From contig OX442433.1 of NCBI GenBank assembly GCA_949361645.1, positions 3,281,720-3,345,719 on the forward strand: a stretch of DNA of 64,000 nt. The letters run 5' to 3'. This DNA is from Spongilla lacustris (taxonomy: Eukaryota > Porifera > Demospongiae > Spongillida > Spongillidae). Position 1 is the first letter of the stretch. Each line of letters opens with the position of its first letter. The translations under genes were made by a program, and so were the position numbers. Shown here one piece after another: positions 11,017 to 24,901 of the stretch. Below the pieces are notes generated by a model, which did not search any database, was not told the origin of the DNA, and saw only the letters and a list, made by a program, of their open reading frames with translations.

Positions 11017-11891
11017 GTCAATTTGATTATATAATCTTTAATCTGCGTGAAACGATCCTGAATTCAGGATCCTAAATTAAGGATGGTGAGTTCTTTCGTT
11101 TATAACAACCATTGCAGTGAAAATTAAAATCATTAAAACACAGAAGCTGTTTGTTTCACCAATGATGCGCACATTCTATAGCATGGAATAATTTTAATCA
11201 TCTAGAAAGCTGCCCAAATTTAAAGGATGCATAAGCACGTTTCGCTGCTCTCGCTTACATAAATTAAATGATTAGTATTTATACTTTGTAATGCTTACAA
11301 AGAGCATCAATTGTTCTCCTTTCCACTACTTATTGGTGGTAGCACCTCCAGACTCTTGGTAGAAGTTGTCAAACTTGTGCACAAAATAATAGAAAAGTGT
11401 AATTACTGTCCGAGCATCCCCCCTTTCTTTTTATGTTCCAACAGTACTGGTGACAGCATTTCTACCAATGCCAGGTATTTCTGCATCGCTCTCAACAACA
11501 GAAATACGTTTTTATTTTTATTTTGCAGAGGCTAACCATTGTACCACCCGATTTGACTCGCTTCGCCTTGAGTTAATTCGATGCTCGTACCTCCTGTCCC
11601 ATATTCTTGAATTTGCTTATATGGCTCTCCTTACAGATCTTTATAACAATTTCTATCTTGAAAGTAAGCTTCCTGCTCTTTCCTCAACTTTATACCTGAC
11701 TTTGATGGTAACCGCGGCATTATTTGCTAACGAAAAAGGAAACAAAGCCTAAACATTGTTTTTTTTTTCAAAATTTCAACGACTAAATGGATAACGCTGT
11801 TTTGATGTCGATACGAGCGGCGTAAAGTGATCCTTAATTCAGCATTTCCATCCTGATTAAAATAGATTAAAGGTTAACTATTTAAATTGTT
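11017..11891. repeat. Possible degenerate foldback element
   Basis: CAATTTGATTATATAATCTTTAATC on the left is partly mirrored by GATTAAAGGTTAACTATTTAAATTG on the right, and AATTAAGGATnn recurs inverted inside. Pairing is imperfect and no target duplication was confirmed. An open frame at 11450-11752 has no recognisable domain. Confidence 0.35.
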
Positions 11892-12122
11892 GTTATATGG
11901 TCAGTTGCTACATTGGTCATACATGTACATGAATGTCATTAATTGCAACAGTTTGGTCTTACCTATACATGTGCATATAATTGTTCGAGGAGTTTTTTTA
12001 AGGGCAGGTATTATAACTAGTAATCAAATAAAGTTATATAATTTGTATGACAAAGCAAATTTGCATTGTACTTGAAACCTTATTTGCTGAGTTATAAACA
12101 ACCATTTCAAGATGCACCGCAA
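11892..12122. other. Intron, nothing recognised
   Basis: AT-rich sequence before the Copia target site. No exon or repeat was identified. Confidence 0.4.
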
Positions 12123-12127
12123 AGAAC

Positions 12128-12297
12128 TGTTGGATAGTGTGTCTCTAGCACAGTAGATAAATACAGCGCAGCAAACAAATCAGTACAACGCCAAATAAAC
12201 ACACCAGCAAATCACTCAAGAGTTCAAAGTCTATCTACGTAATACAATTACATCAGTTATTAACTAAATATATTTAGAACAAGTGCATTCTTCAACA
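12128..12297 (-). repeat. Copia 3' LTR
   Basis: 170 bp, from TGTTGGATAGTG to ATTCTTCAACA. A purine-rich stretch on the minus strand (AAGTGAGAAGGAG, 12298-12310) abuts it as the polypurine tract. Confidence 0.92.
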
Positions 12298-12321
12298 CTC
12301 CTTCTCACTTGATTCAAAATA

Positions 12322-15300
12322 TTAACTTTCAATCAGAGGAACTACTCCACTCATCAATCTTAATTTTTCAAACTGTCCAGTACTTAGTCCTTTTGTCAAG
12401 ATATCAGCAATCATATCATTTGATTGGCAGTAACTTAATTGCACTTTGCCACTTTTGACTTGCTCTCTGATAAAATGGTACTTTATGTCAATATGCTTTG
12501 ATCGACCATGAAACTGTGGATTCTTTGCCATACTAATTGCAGACTGATTGTCTTCATAAACAACCATACTTTTTACTGTCTCCCTTTTCAGATCTGTAAG
12601 CAGTTGTTGTAACCATAATGATTCTTGAGCAGCACTCGTCATTGCTATATATTCGGCTTCTGCTGTTGATAATGCCACACATGTTTGTTTTTTACTTCTC
12701 CAACTAACAGCTGCTCCACTAATTTGAAACATGTATCCTGAAGTAGATTTTCGATCACTTATGTCACCTCCCCAATCAGCATCTGAATATCCCACACATT
12801 CATGACAACTACCATCATTGCAATAAAGAATTCCATAATTCTTTGTTCCTTTTAGATAACGAAATATACGCTTCACAGCTAACTAGTGTTGTTGAGTTGG
12901 TTTGGCACAGAATTTAGCAACATTACTCACAGCATATGTAATATCTGGTCTAGTTGCAATTGATAAATACAGAAGACTTCCTACAGCTGATTGGAACAAT
13001 TTCTGGTCTACACAGGCATCATCACTTTTTCCTGGAGTTAATTTTATGCTTGTATCCACAGGAGTTTGGACAGGTTTAGCATCTTCCATTCCAAATTTTT
13101 TCAAAATGTCCTCTGCATATGCCTGCTGACCAATCCAAACTGTTCTATTCTTTTGATTCTGAACAACTTTCACTCCCAAGAAATAGTGCAACTCTCCTAA
13201 GTCTTTGACTTGAAACTTCTGTGACAAGGCCTGTTTGACTTCTTTCATTCTTACATCACTACTGCCAGCTAGAACAATATCATCCACATATACTGCAATC
13301 AGAAACAGCTCTCCTTCTGAAGCTATATACAAACAAGGATCACTAGTTGCTTGAACAAATCCAATTTTCTTTAAAAATTGATCCAAGACTGAATTCCAGC
13401 ATCGAGGACTTTGCTTTAAACCGTAGATGCTTTTCTTTAATTTGCATACCAAATTTTCTTTCCCTTTTACAACATATCCCTCAGGCTGTTTCATGTATAC
13501 TTCATCATTAAGTTCACCATTTAGAAATGCAGTTATTACATCCATTTGATGCAGTTTTAAACTACGCTGAACAGAGAGTGCTATGATCATCCTTAGAGAT
13601 TCAAACCGTACAACTGGAGAGAAAGTTTCATCATAATCCTGTCCATACTTTTGTGAGAATCCTTGTGCAACCAAACGAGCCTTATACCTCTCCACATTTC
13701 CATCAACATTTCTCTTTGTCTTAAATACCCACTTACTACCAATAACCTTCTTACCCTTAGGCAATGATACAAGATCCCATACTTTGTTTACACTGAGAGA
13801 CTTCATCTCTTTCTCCATTGCATCTTTCCAATAAGCTTTGTCTGAATTACCAAGTGCCTCCATTAATGATACTGGATCTGCAGAACCATCTGCAACATTG
13901 ACTCTAATTCCATAAAAATCAGGCATTTTCTTTTCTCTTGATGAACGTCGCAACTCTGGAACAGATTCTTTTTCAACTACAGGTTCATTCAGATCATGTC
14001 CATCATGAGCAACATCATTGTGAATCTCCTCGTCTTCATGCAGATCATGTTAATCATGAACAACATCATTGTGAACCTCCTCGTTATTTAGACACTCTAG
14101 TTGAACATATCTTATGTCAGATGTTTTGTTCACAATTTCCTCTTTTCCACTTGCTGCTTCATTAAAAATCATGTCTCGACTATATAACACCTTTTTCCTT
14201 TCAACATCATACAATCGGTATGCTTTAGTTTCAGTACCATATCCTAACATGATACATCTTCTTGCCTTTACGTCCAATTTCTGTCTCTCATCTTTTGCAA
14301 CATGTGAGTAGCAAAGACATCCAAATACCTTAAGATGATCAACACTAGGTTTCTCGTTTGTCCAAGCTTCATGTGGTGTCTTTCCTTGAACTGCATTAGT
14401 AGGGCTACGATTACGAAGATAAACAGCTGTTGCAAGTGCTTCTGCCCAAAAACATTTTGGCAACTTTGCATCCGATAGCATTGAGCGGACAGCTTCAACT
14501 AGTGTTCTGTTCATTCTTTCTGCAACTCCATTTTGTTGTGGTGTTTTAGGCACAGTATATTCATGTCGTATTCCTTCTTTCTTAAGGTAAGAGACAAATT
14601 CATTTGATACGTAATGTTTTCAACTTTCGTCCACTTTGATTTTCTACAAGTGACTTCCATTCCACAAACTTCTCAAACACCTTATCTTTACTTCGCAGGA
14701 TATACATCCATACATGTCGAGTGTTATCATCAATCAAGGTCAGAAAATAGTGCCCTCCACCAAGTGATGATGTTTCAATCTTCCCACAAACATCACTATG
14801 AACAAGTTCTAACGACTCCACAGCTCTTCTTCCACCCTTATCTGGAAATTTTGTTTTATGGAGCTTTCCTTCTATACAAGCTTGACAAAAACCTATCTCT
14901 TTCGAAGAATCATAGTTAAATCCTTTAACTAGCTTCTGATCTGTTAGTTTCTGCAAGCTTCCTACACCCAAATGTCCAAATCTGCGATGCCATGTATATT
15001 CTTTAGGCTTGTGACTTTCAACCTCTGCTGCATTCAGATATACCTTTTTCATGGAATAATTAAGAAGATATAGATTTCCATTCTTTGTAGCAACTGCTTC
15101 AAGCTTGTCTTTGTGCCATATTTTACAAAAGGTATCTTCAAAACTCACTATTCTTCCACGTTGTGTAGCCACTGACACACTTAACAAGCTATATGACAAC
15201 TGTGGTACATGCAATACTTCAAGAAGTTTGCATTTCTTACTTTCTCCACTGGGTAAGTCGCAGTATAATAACACATCCCCACATCCAACTGCATCAACTT

Positions 15301-16267
15301 CATAGCCATCACCGAGAATAACCTTTTTGTGTGTCTTCAAGCTCTTGTATTGAACAAAAAATGATTCATCATTAGTCATATGACATGTTGCACCAGAGTC
15401 AATTACCCATGCATTCTTTCCGGAATGAACTAGCATGGCATGTTGCACTACCAATCCTGTAAGTTCACTGTCTGAATCATTTTGATCAACTTGTTTCCTT
15501 CGTATCGTGTTCACTCTGTGGTCACAGTCTTTGTGATTTACCTTGTCAGATTCAATTCTTGTTTGTTCAGAGACGCTGCGGCAATATTTCTTAATGTGTC
15601 CATATTTTCTGCATTGAAAACATTGTGTTGATTTTCTTCTAAACTGCTGCTTTGATGCCATAGCACGATCTTCAAAATTGTCAACATTTTTCTCTTTCTG
15701 CTTCTTATCAGAGTGTAGGATCCTTTCAATAACTACTTCCATTTTAGGGACCTCTTCATTTACTTCAAGTGCAGTCACCAGAGTATCAAATGAATCAGGC
15801 AAACTTGCTAATAGATACACAACACGATCCTCATCTTGTATCTTGTCACCAACTATAGCAAGTTCGCTAAATAATTCAGTCATGACTTTGATATGTTCTT
15901 GAACTGATTCCCCATCCTTAAGTCTCAAGGAGTGAAGCCGCCGTCGTAAAGCCAATCTGTTTGCCCACGTCTTTTTTTGAAATTGGTCTTGTAACTTTTT
16001 CCAGACTTCAACTGGATTCTCGGGATCTCCTATCAAATACAATAAACTTGGTTCAATTGCAAGCACTATGGTAGCTAGAGCGCGATCTCTTTTGCACAAA
16101 AATTTCGCTCGTTGGTCAGCGTCTCCACCTTCTGGTGCAATCTCCGTTTCATTCACTATCCCCCACAGTCCATCTCGCATGAGAGCCATTCTACACTGAA
16201 CTTTCCACGTGGGGTAGTTTGACCCGTTCAGAGGAACAATTGTACTTACCTTCGTTTCGGCTGCCAT
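12322..16267 (-). pseudogene. Copia gag-pol polyprotein, three lesions
   Basis: Starts at ATG 16267 (MAAETKVST). In order: Gag, zinc knuckle CFQCRKYGHIKKYC, protease DSGATCH, integrase with its zinc finger and first DDE aspartate, RT with YVDD, and RNase H with DADWGGD near the end. Lesion 1, near 14608-14613: about 20 nt is missing between KTLR and YVSNEF, removing the second catalytic Asp motif (DNGGEY) and shifting frame. Lesion 2: TAA at 14052-14050 in the linker between integrase and RT. Lesion 3: TAG at 12885-12883 in the RT C-terminal part, where family members have Trp. The element cannot integrate by its own enzyme as it stands. Confidence 0.88.
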
Positions 16268-16269
16268 TG

Positions 16270-16405
16270 TGTTACACGTAAAAGACTCTTCCCATTTAGT
16301 CCGAGCACATGCACCAAAAATACTGACACCAGAAGTGAACACGCATGCGCAGAGGTACATATAAAAACTATGCCTAAATATAGTACACAGTTGCATAATG
16401 TCACA
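16270..16405 (-). repeat. Gypsy-B 3' LTR
   Basis: 136 bp, TGTTACACG to AATGTCACA on the plus strand. The minus-strand polypurine tract GAAGGAGGAGTTA abuts it at 16406-16418. Confidence 0.9.
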
Positions 16406-16442
16406 TAACTCCTCCTTCAGTTCTTGCATCCACGCAAGACCA

Positions 16443-19400
16443 CTAAACATAACTTGGCACAAAATCACGATATCGTTCCGGTGGGCGGCGAATACGCTGT
16501 GGCCTCTGATTTTGCACTATTTCCTGTGCCCCCATACTTTCACTGTCCTCGTCCTCTTCTGAGTTATCCTCAATCTCATTTCTCACAATATCCTGGTTAT
16601 CATAGTCTTCGTCCTCTGGTGCCACCTGATCATCCACCCCTCTCTCAGCCTCTTCTGCTTCCATCTCAATTTCCTCACGAACAATATCCTGGTTATCCTC
16701 TTCACTTCGAACTCCTTGTGCAATTTGATCGTCCTCCTCTCTCTCAGTTTCATCTACTTTCAGTCTATTTGCTCCTCCCACCTCATCTACAGGTTCCTCA
16801 TCCAAAATAGCATCATTAGCCGGCTGACTGTCAATTTCAATACTAGGACCCCCAAGTTTTAGTCTGTTTCTGTGAACTATTAATGTCTTGGTAGTACCAA
16901 TGAGCTGAATCCTATAATTTACATGTCCTGTTCTGTCAATTACCGTATATGGCCCCCGCCACAAACTTGCTAACTTCTTGGTCCTTCCTGTTTTCACTGC
17001 TGGAATAAATAGCCAAACCCTGTCTCCCACAGAGAATTCTTCAGATATTCCATCTTTCTCATAGTTCACCTTCTGTTTCTGTTTTGACCTTAGCACATTG
17101 GAACGAACAGTATCATATGCTACTTTCAAAGTGTTGCGTAATTGTCTTGTGTAGTCTGACACCTTCCTACTGCCTGCACCATCATGTGCTTCACCTCTAC
17201 CCATCATAACATCAATAGGTAGGCACGGTGACCTTCCAAAGTTGAGGAAAAATGGAGAGAGTTTGGTTGTTTCATGTACTGAAGTTCTATATGCCATCAT
17301 GAGTTTTGGAATGTAATCACTCCAATCACTCTGGTGCTCCTCAACTGACTTTGCCAGCATGGCTTCTAGTGTCCTGTTAAACCTTTCAGTCTGTCCATTT
17401 CCTTGGGGATGATATGCAGACGTTTGTGTCCGCTTGATACCTAACAGACTGCATACCTCTTTCATGACTTCACTAGTGAAGTTAGACCCTTGATCACTAT
17501 GCAACACTGAGGGGACGCCGTATCGGCATATAACTTCATTCACCAAAGCTGAAGCCAGTGTCTTGGAGTCTGTGCGTTCCAATGGAAAAACTTCGACCCA
17601 CTTTGTGAAGATATCCGAAACTACCAGGATGTATCGGTATTGTTTTGATGGAGGCAAGGGACCCATCAGATCCCAGGATAACTTTTGAAATGGGTAATTG
17701 GCTTCAATTGTACCCAAAGGTGCAGGGCATGATGGTTGTGGCATTTTCCTCTGTTGGCATTTCACACATTCCTGAATATGACGTTCAATGTCAGCTTCAT
17801 AGCCAGTCCAGTAAAAACGAGCGCGGACCTTATCTAAAGTTTTAGTAATACCCAGATGGCCAGACTGGTCATGTAGTTCTCGCAGAACAAGCAGTTTTAT
17901 ATTTGTTGGTACTAACAATTGCAAGATAGGTTCGTCTTTAGATGTTTTCCGGTATTTCCTGTACAATACCCCCTCTTTCATCACTGCAGTGCGATACAAC
18001 CGCTCCAGACCTTTTGGAGGCCTGCTAGTTTTTAATGCTTTTGACAGCTCTATTAACTGTGCATCAGCTGCTTGGGCTTGCTTGATACTTTCCATATCAT
18101 TCAGATCCAACTGGCTAGCAAACGAGATCAGTGGAGCATCCTGTGGAAAGTACCTTGACATGCAGTCAGCATTGGAATGCTCCTTCCCCGGCTTGTATCT
18201 AAACTCCATATTGAACTGCTGAAGAAATATTATCCATCTAGATAGCCTGCCCCCAATATCTTTCAGCCCCTTCAGGGATACCAGTGGATTATGATCAGTA
18301 ATCAAGGTAAAGGGAAATCCATACAGGTACGGATAGAACTCCTTCACTGCACTCACTGCTGCTAGAGCCTCTTTTTCCACTGTTGAATACTGCCTTTCCG
18401 CTTTATGCAGCTGTCGGCTCCAATAAGCAATCACCTTTTCCCCATCTACATGCTTTTGTCCCAGTACCCCACCAATGGCATTGTTGGAAGCATCCGTGTA
18501 CAACAAAAAAGGTTTGTCAAATTCAGGGTACACTAAAATAAGTGCTGATATCAGCTTGTTTTTTAGTGTATCAAAAGCATCCTGGCACGTTTCTGACCAC
18601 TGAAAACCTGTTTCCTTCCTGGTAAGTTTGTAAAGAGGTTCTGCCACAATTGCATAGTTCTGTATAAACCGGCGGTAGTAGTTAGACAAGCCCAAAAATT
18701 GCTTAACCATGGTTGCATTGGTTGGAATGGGGAAGTTCTTTACAGCTTGGGTTTTCTGAGGGTCTGGCTCAATTCCCTGCTCTGATACCACATGACCCAA
18801 ATACTTCACTTGGCGTTGAACAAACTGACACTTTGCCGTTTTGAGCCTAAGACCAGCCTTTGCAATCCTTTCCAGAACAGCACGTAGACGGGTCAAATGC
18901 TGTTCAAATGAAGCACTGAAAACAATGACATCATCTATATATGTAAGGCACTGTTCAGGAGACAGACCAGCTAAAACACACTGCATCAGACGTTGGAATG
19001 TTGCGGGTGCATTTGTCAGCCCAAATGGCATAACGTTAAATTCAAACAAACCGTAAGGAGTTGGGAAGGCAGTCTTGGATTTGTCCTCCTCCAGCACCTC
19101 GACTTGCCATTATCCTGATGCTAAATCTAGTGTTGTGAACAGTTTTGAACCAGCTAAGGAATCCAAAGTTGCATCTACCCTAGGTAAAGGGAATGCATCC
19201 CGTTCGGTTACACTATTCAATTTCCTATAGTCCACGCAAAACCTCCATTTACCATCCTTCTTCCGTATCAGAACCATCGGTGAAGCCCAGGGACTACAAC
19301 TTGGTCGAACAACACCCTTATTTTGCATTGACTCCAGTTCTTTATGGACCACCGCCTTCAAACTTTCTGGTAATCGCCTCAGTGGTTGCTGAATAGGAGG

Positions 19401-19913
19401 CCCCGTTGTCTTGATTTTATGGGTGACCATAGATGTTCTACCAAGTGCATGATCATCTGACACGAAAAGTTCTCTGAACTGCTCCAGCAATTTCAAGAGC
19501 CTACTTTTCTGCTCCCCTGATAAGTTTGACTTGGAAAGGTCAACAGGCACAGGCCCATTACTGTTAGTATAACCACCCCCAGCCTTAACACCATCCTCCT
19601 CACTCAGTACCATGATGTAATTCCTGGGTGAGAACACCGCTACTCTAGTTCCTTTGTATAGGGTCACTGCTTCAGGGCCTATATTTACCATCTGGAGCAC
19701 CTCAGCACCATTTGACTGAGCACAGCACAAACCTCTAGCAACCATAATGGTATTATGGATATTCAACTCCTGTTCCACTAACCCCTCTATTGCTCTACCT
19801 TGACTTTGAACTGACCCTGTGACTAACATTACACAACGACTGGGAATGTTATATGTCTTAGGTAATGTCACTGACAAGTCTCCTTTAACATCACTGGTTT
19901 GTGATGTCAATTT
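16443..19913 (-). pseudogene. Gypsy-B pol, RT-RNase H-integrase part
   Basis: Continues the protease frame found at 29292-29744 across the DNA-transposon insertion; removing the insertion and one TTT leaves the frame open. TAA at 19112-19110 interrupts RT just after LDLASG, where relatives have Tyr. In the 884-codon section below it: YIDD at residues 53-56, RNase H TDAS at 201-204, integrase HHCC around residues 405-445, a DDE core, and a GPY/F-type module (GPYTVIDRTG). The C-terminal tail is very acidic with two related blocks around NQDIVR. No chromodomain or envelope is evident. The RT stop alone should inactivate it. Confidence 0.88.
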
Positions 19914-19950
19914 CACAGGAAAAAATGTTGCCGTACCAATATTGGGAAAT
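19914..19950. repeat. Left terminal inverted repeat of the CACTA-like element
   Basis: 37 bp identical to the reverse complement of 29255-29291. It ends ...TATTGGGAAAT. Confidence 0.9.
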
Positions 19951-20809
19951 CATGTTTTCCCACCCCATAATGCATTCCAAACTCGGGATTGTACAGAATT
20001 TCCCAACCTACGGAAAAGAAAAGTTTCACATCACAATGACTAATTCGTGCAAGTGTGACTCACATTACTTTATGAATGGTTTCAGTAAGGATTCAAAACC
20101 AGTATGCTGTTTGGGGCAGTCCTAAAGATGGATGATTTAATCTCATCTTGGAAAACATGTGATCCAATATTGGAACAATAAAGCTTGACCTTGGGAAAGT
20201 AGTTTACAATATTGGAATACGTTATCCCAATGATGTATTAGCTAGGCCGGAATTTATTTACAATAATGGGAACTGAATATCCTGTATTGGGATTTATAAA
20301 CAGAACTGTGCTTCCCGATCATTAATCCAAAGATGGAATATTTAATTTCTACCCGTATATCCAAGATTGAGATTTTAAAATCATACTGTGTTTCTAAGTT
20401 GAATGAATATATGTTATATAATATTGGGATGTATAAGCAATTAATATTGTATAATTTTTTGCAATGAATACCCAAAGTGGGGAATTGGATATCCAATATT
20501 GGGATGTGTTGGGATTTTAAAAACTATATTGTATTTTTGGAAAACATTAATCTTAATATAAGCTGGAATGCATATATACAACATCAACTGGATATCCTAA
20601 ATTGAATGTATGAAAAAGTGCTGTGTTTCATTTGCCAATCTTGGAGTGAAACCATTAATTATAAATGCTGCAACTTATATTTTTCTATGTCAAAACGGAT
20701 ACCCTGACAAAAAAACTAAATTGAAAACTTAATGTGTGGTAGGTGTGATAAAGTTTTTTTATTGCTGACAAATAAACTGCATTTACCTCGGTATTTTGAA
20801 TATTCAAAT
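19951..20809. repeat. Left subterminal repeat zone
   Basis: Many copies in both orientations of a word near CCCAATATTGG or CAATATTGGGAT (for example at about 20165, 20205, 20270 and 20490), with GGATATCC-like variants. CACTA elements typically carry such arrays as binding sites for their own protein. No gene was seen before the transposase stop at 20810. Confidence 0.65.
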
Positions 20810-23800
20810 TCATATACTGTCCTGCATCCAGTACTTCCCCATCCAGGTTCCTGTTGCAGCTCCTAAGATAGAAGCCCAATGAATTTCTTCCATTCTTGTA
20901 CATTCTTGTTTGAATTTGACACCTACACCAGAGTAGGACATATCTTGCACATAAAAGTGGACCTTGCAAGTGTGATCACCAATGTGAACATTTTGAACAT
21001 GTGCCAACCATATGTCCTCTTCCAAAGTACCTTTCACTTTTATCATATCTCCAGCAATGGGGAAGAAAGGAATAATGATATCATTAACAGAAATTGGAAT
21101 GGATGGCCTTTGATAATCAATAACAATAAAACATTTGGGATCCTCTAAGTTTTCATGTTCAGGAAACAGCATAATCTTTCTTTTGATGCAACAGCAAGGT
21201 ACAATCCTTTTGATTGAAGTTGGTTTCACATACGGGTTTCCACTATACTCATGTAGATGCACATGTCCAGTAGTATTAGTCATTTTAGAATAGAGATCAC
21301 CCATCACCAATGCACTGTTCATACCTTGGGTCGAAAATATGCTTGTTATTACGATAACTTCAACACTGTCATCGCATTTAGGATCAGTAATTAGGACTAG
21401 CTCTCCTAGTCGATAAACTGTACCACTGTATTGGTGTTTTGGCATAAAAATACTTCTTGCACGAACAATGTGGTCCTGAACAGTTGGTAGATGAAGTGTT
21501 TCTTGTAGCAATATTGCTTCCCTTGCCTCTAGTATATCATGCCGCTTTTTCCCAATAAGAATTCCACCCTGTCCAAGTCCTTGTTCATTTAACCTATGGG
21601 CCTCTGCAATGTTGTTGACATGGAACTGCAAGGGATGTTGCACATGGGTTATAACACTGAATATCATTGCGAAGCCACATACCAGATTATCTATTATCCT
21701 TTCAAATATACTTGTCCCTCCTCCACTATAAAACTTCAGAAACTCTCTACGACACTCTGACTTAGCATAAGTTCATTCCAAATTCTTCTTGTTACTAGAC
21801 TTTGAAACATACTTACTTACAGCCCTTTCAAAAGAAAAACACCAGTAGTTGTCAACTGTTGAAAACTCTTCAATGTCATCAACAATGTGCATTAAGTGAT
21901 GCAGTGATACAACACAACTTTTACTGCCCTGAACTTCTTCAGTAAGTATATTGTGTCTTGCAATAAAATGTGACAAAAGTTCACTATCTTGATCACTAAA
22001 ACCACTTCGTCCTGTATTAAATAGCAGTTCAGTGATGCGACATATCAGAATCCAAATATGATACTCAGCATCTGGAAGCAACCCTCCTAAGACATATTCT
22101 GAAGCAGGATAAGCAAATTTAACGAATTCCTCTGCTTTCCAATATCCTAGGTTTTTAGTAATAGCCATCGGTAATCTTCCATCCTTCATCTCTGCAATTT
22201 GATGTATTATAACTGATACCACAAAGGAATGCAACACTGTTTAATATTGAGAATTATGAAATAGCAAAAATTAAATACAATACAAAATAGTGGTTCTTAC
22301 TTCATTTAATGTGTTATGCGAAAAAGGTGTCAACATCTTCAACTTTAAGCAAAATATGTAATAACTCACTATTGTGCTTTTAAATTGCATATTCAGGTTT
22401 GATTCAAATCTTGAATAATGTTGCTTTGAATGTGTTGGCTTTGTGCCGAAGGCTTTGACATAATTACAAACCCTATAGGTACATTCTTATTATTTACCAT
22501 AAAGTTATTTATTTCAATCCTGAGTTATGCTGGTATGAAAGGTTTGCATTATAGTGTGGACAAAATTATGGTATAATTTGCATGCTGCATGCCTATGACA
22601 GCGCACTCACCTTGTGTCCAAGACATGTGTTTCAATCTTAGTTCAACATCATCCATTCTTACTATTTTGTCATCAAAGTAATGATGAAGATGATGACTGA
22701 TAACATTTAGAGGAATGATGTGCATAGCATCAAGTACTAAATGAGAGAGGACATTAAATCCATACAAAGAAAATAAACGATGCAGGATAGAAAGGCCTGT
22801 AAATCCACTTAATTTAGCCATATCTGAACGTTTTGAAGGACGATCTTCAGCATCAATAGATCTCATTTGTTCAACACAGCTTCTCAGTTCTCGCTTTGGC
22901 CAGGGATGACGACAGTGATAACGATAATCTCCATAGTAATATTGTGTACTGTTAACACTTGGACTTCCTGAAAGCAAGCAGTTATAATTAACATATTGCA
23001 AAATTAGTGCAAAGCTCACCTTTTACTTCACATCTTCTGCAAGGACTTATGCCATTCTTAATAAATTTCCCCACTTCACACTGTGCTGGATAATCCCCAG
23101 TCCAAAGAAGTATGCAGCACCTAATGGTAGCCTTTCCGGGTGATATACCAGCAATTGTTGCAGTATAGTTCACTTCTAAACCTTTTATATCATCACTGTA
23201 TGTTACACAAATACCACAACTTTGTACTTACCATTAATAAATAGATCTTCTATCTCTTCCATAAGTGGATGGAGAAAAGGATCAAGAGTTATAGGACGTT
23301 TTTTTGGAAGAATATAACTTGGTACAAATCCAACAACATACACTTCATCCACTTTGCACCTATCAGCTTTTTTCATGGTGGCTATTGAAACTTCAATTGC
23401 CCCTTGCAGATGGGATAGGATTACATACACTAATACAAATAAAATAAAAATTAGTACTGATAGCTTACCACACCCATGCTTTCCAGAAGTGCTAAATGGT
23501 TGCCAGCCATCCCAATGACCAATTAATGCTATGTTCCGTGGATCACCATGTGCAAATTTTGGTTCATGGTCAAATATATGGTGACATTCTTGGCACTGAA
23601 TTTCCACACAACTTTTGGCTGCCCTGCAATGTGAAATTGCTTCATCAATAGTGGCTGCACTTACAATCATACTGCATTGTAAACATCGGCATGGCAGGGT
23701 CCATTTAGCGTTCGGATCCCAAAACCACGACATTTCTCCGAATCTCTTCCCATCCCAGATCTCTTTTTTTGGATTCCATCCACCTAAAACACCTAACCAG

Positions 23801-23935
23801 TGCTCCTTTTCATTCCAATGTGCAGTCATTTTAATGCATTGATTTTTGTCTTGACACCACTGTTCAATTTTATGACGAAGTGGTAGGTAAAAGTAAGGTA
23901 TTTGTCCTTTCTGGCCACAGTACCTATGAAAATCG

Positions 23936-23975
<40 letters not shown>

Positions 23976-24901
23976 CATAGAGGTGTAATATTGCATGCAC
24001 ATTGTAAAAAAAATTCCACATACCTGCAAGCATCACTCTTGGATACGAGTACATCATAAGTGCAATAATGTTTACCATTTAAACATATGCTGTACTCAAT
24101 TGGATCTTTATAACCTTTCTTTTTAAGCAATCTCATACAAGCATGCCAAGTGGTTGGCTAGTATTTTTCATTCTGCTGATGATCTTTACACAATAGATAC
24201 AACTTTTTTCCAAAGCTCAAGACATTCATAAAATTTCTTTGTGAAAATTCCTGGATCATCATAGCTTCAATAACTGCTTTAGTGATAATATCCTCATGAG
24301 AGCTGGGGCCAAGTGGATTGCTTGTGCTGTTAGACATGGCAGTGGCACCTCCATCATCGTTTGAAGAAGTACAACATAAATGTGCATCAACACTGTCAGA
24401 TTGCGAAGACAGCATGCTAGAAATATCATCATTCTCATCGCGTTCTTCAAGTGAGTCACTAACTTGAGGCGAAATAGCTGCATTCTGATAGCAACCTCGA
24501 ATTATTTCGTCTTCAAATTCGACGCCGTCCTCAGATTCTTCAACTTCAACGTCGTCTTCAGATTCTTCAACTTTAACGTCGTCCTCCGCAGATTCTTCAG
24601 TAGCGTCAAATTCCCAAGGTTCTAGATCTGCTGCTTCAGAGTTTTGAACGTCGTCATGACATTTTTTGGCAAGTAATGTATTATGATCTTCCCAGTGACG
24701 GTATTCAGTAGAGCGAGATACTGCCTTTCCCTTGCAATCGACGCATGGGCAGTGCGTGTGAACATAGTCTACGGCTTGGCAATCGCAGTAGCACACCTGT
24801 GTACGCCTCCATAAAGTGGAATGATCGCGATTTTCTTTTACTACAGCTGGTGCCGCCGGAGACGACGACGACATCGAATGCATATACATGTAGGTATGCA
24901 A
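20810..24901 (-). pseudogene. CACTA/EnSpm-like (Tnp2-type) transposase, two stops
   Basis: Six exons fit the phases: 24901-24024, 23923-23469, 23402-23232, 23181-23020, 22967-22611 and about 22236-20810. Start is ATG 24901 or, better placed, 24874 (MSSSSPAAP). An acidic N-terminal region with repeated SEDDVEVEE blocks is followed by a core with cysteine pairs (CRCLQC, CQECHH) and CILLWTGDYPAQCEVGKF...CRRC, which resembles the tnp2 transposase family. TAG at 24160-24158 falls where the frame suggests Trp (NEKY*PTTWH). TGA at 21775-21773 splits exon 6 (KKNLE*TYAK). Apart from these the gene is open, so this copy looks recently disabled. Its enzyme would bind the TIRs and move the element. Confidence 0.8.
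23941..23974. repeat. (CA)n microsatellite in transposase intron 1
   Basis: About 17 dinucleotide units between exons 1 and 2 of the transposase. Confidence 0.9.

Noticed and set aside
11450..11752. Possible 100-residue gene
   Set aside because: No recognisable domain, no splice context, and it lies within a possible foldback element.
16443..16800. Acidic tail of Gypsy-B pol as an envelope gene
   Set aside because: No signal peptide, membrane segment or cysteine pattern; it is continuous with integrase.
12902..18222. Plus-strand open frames over the Copia and Gypsy-B regions
   Set aside because: Antisense shadows of the polyproteins, without known domains.
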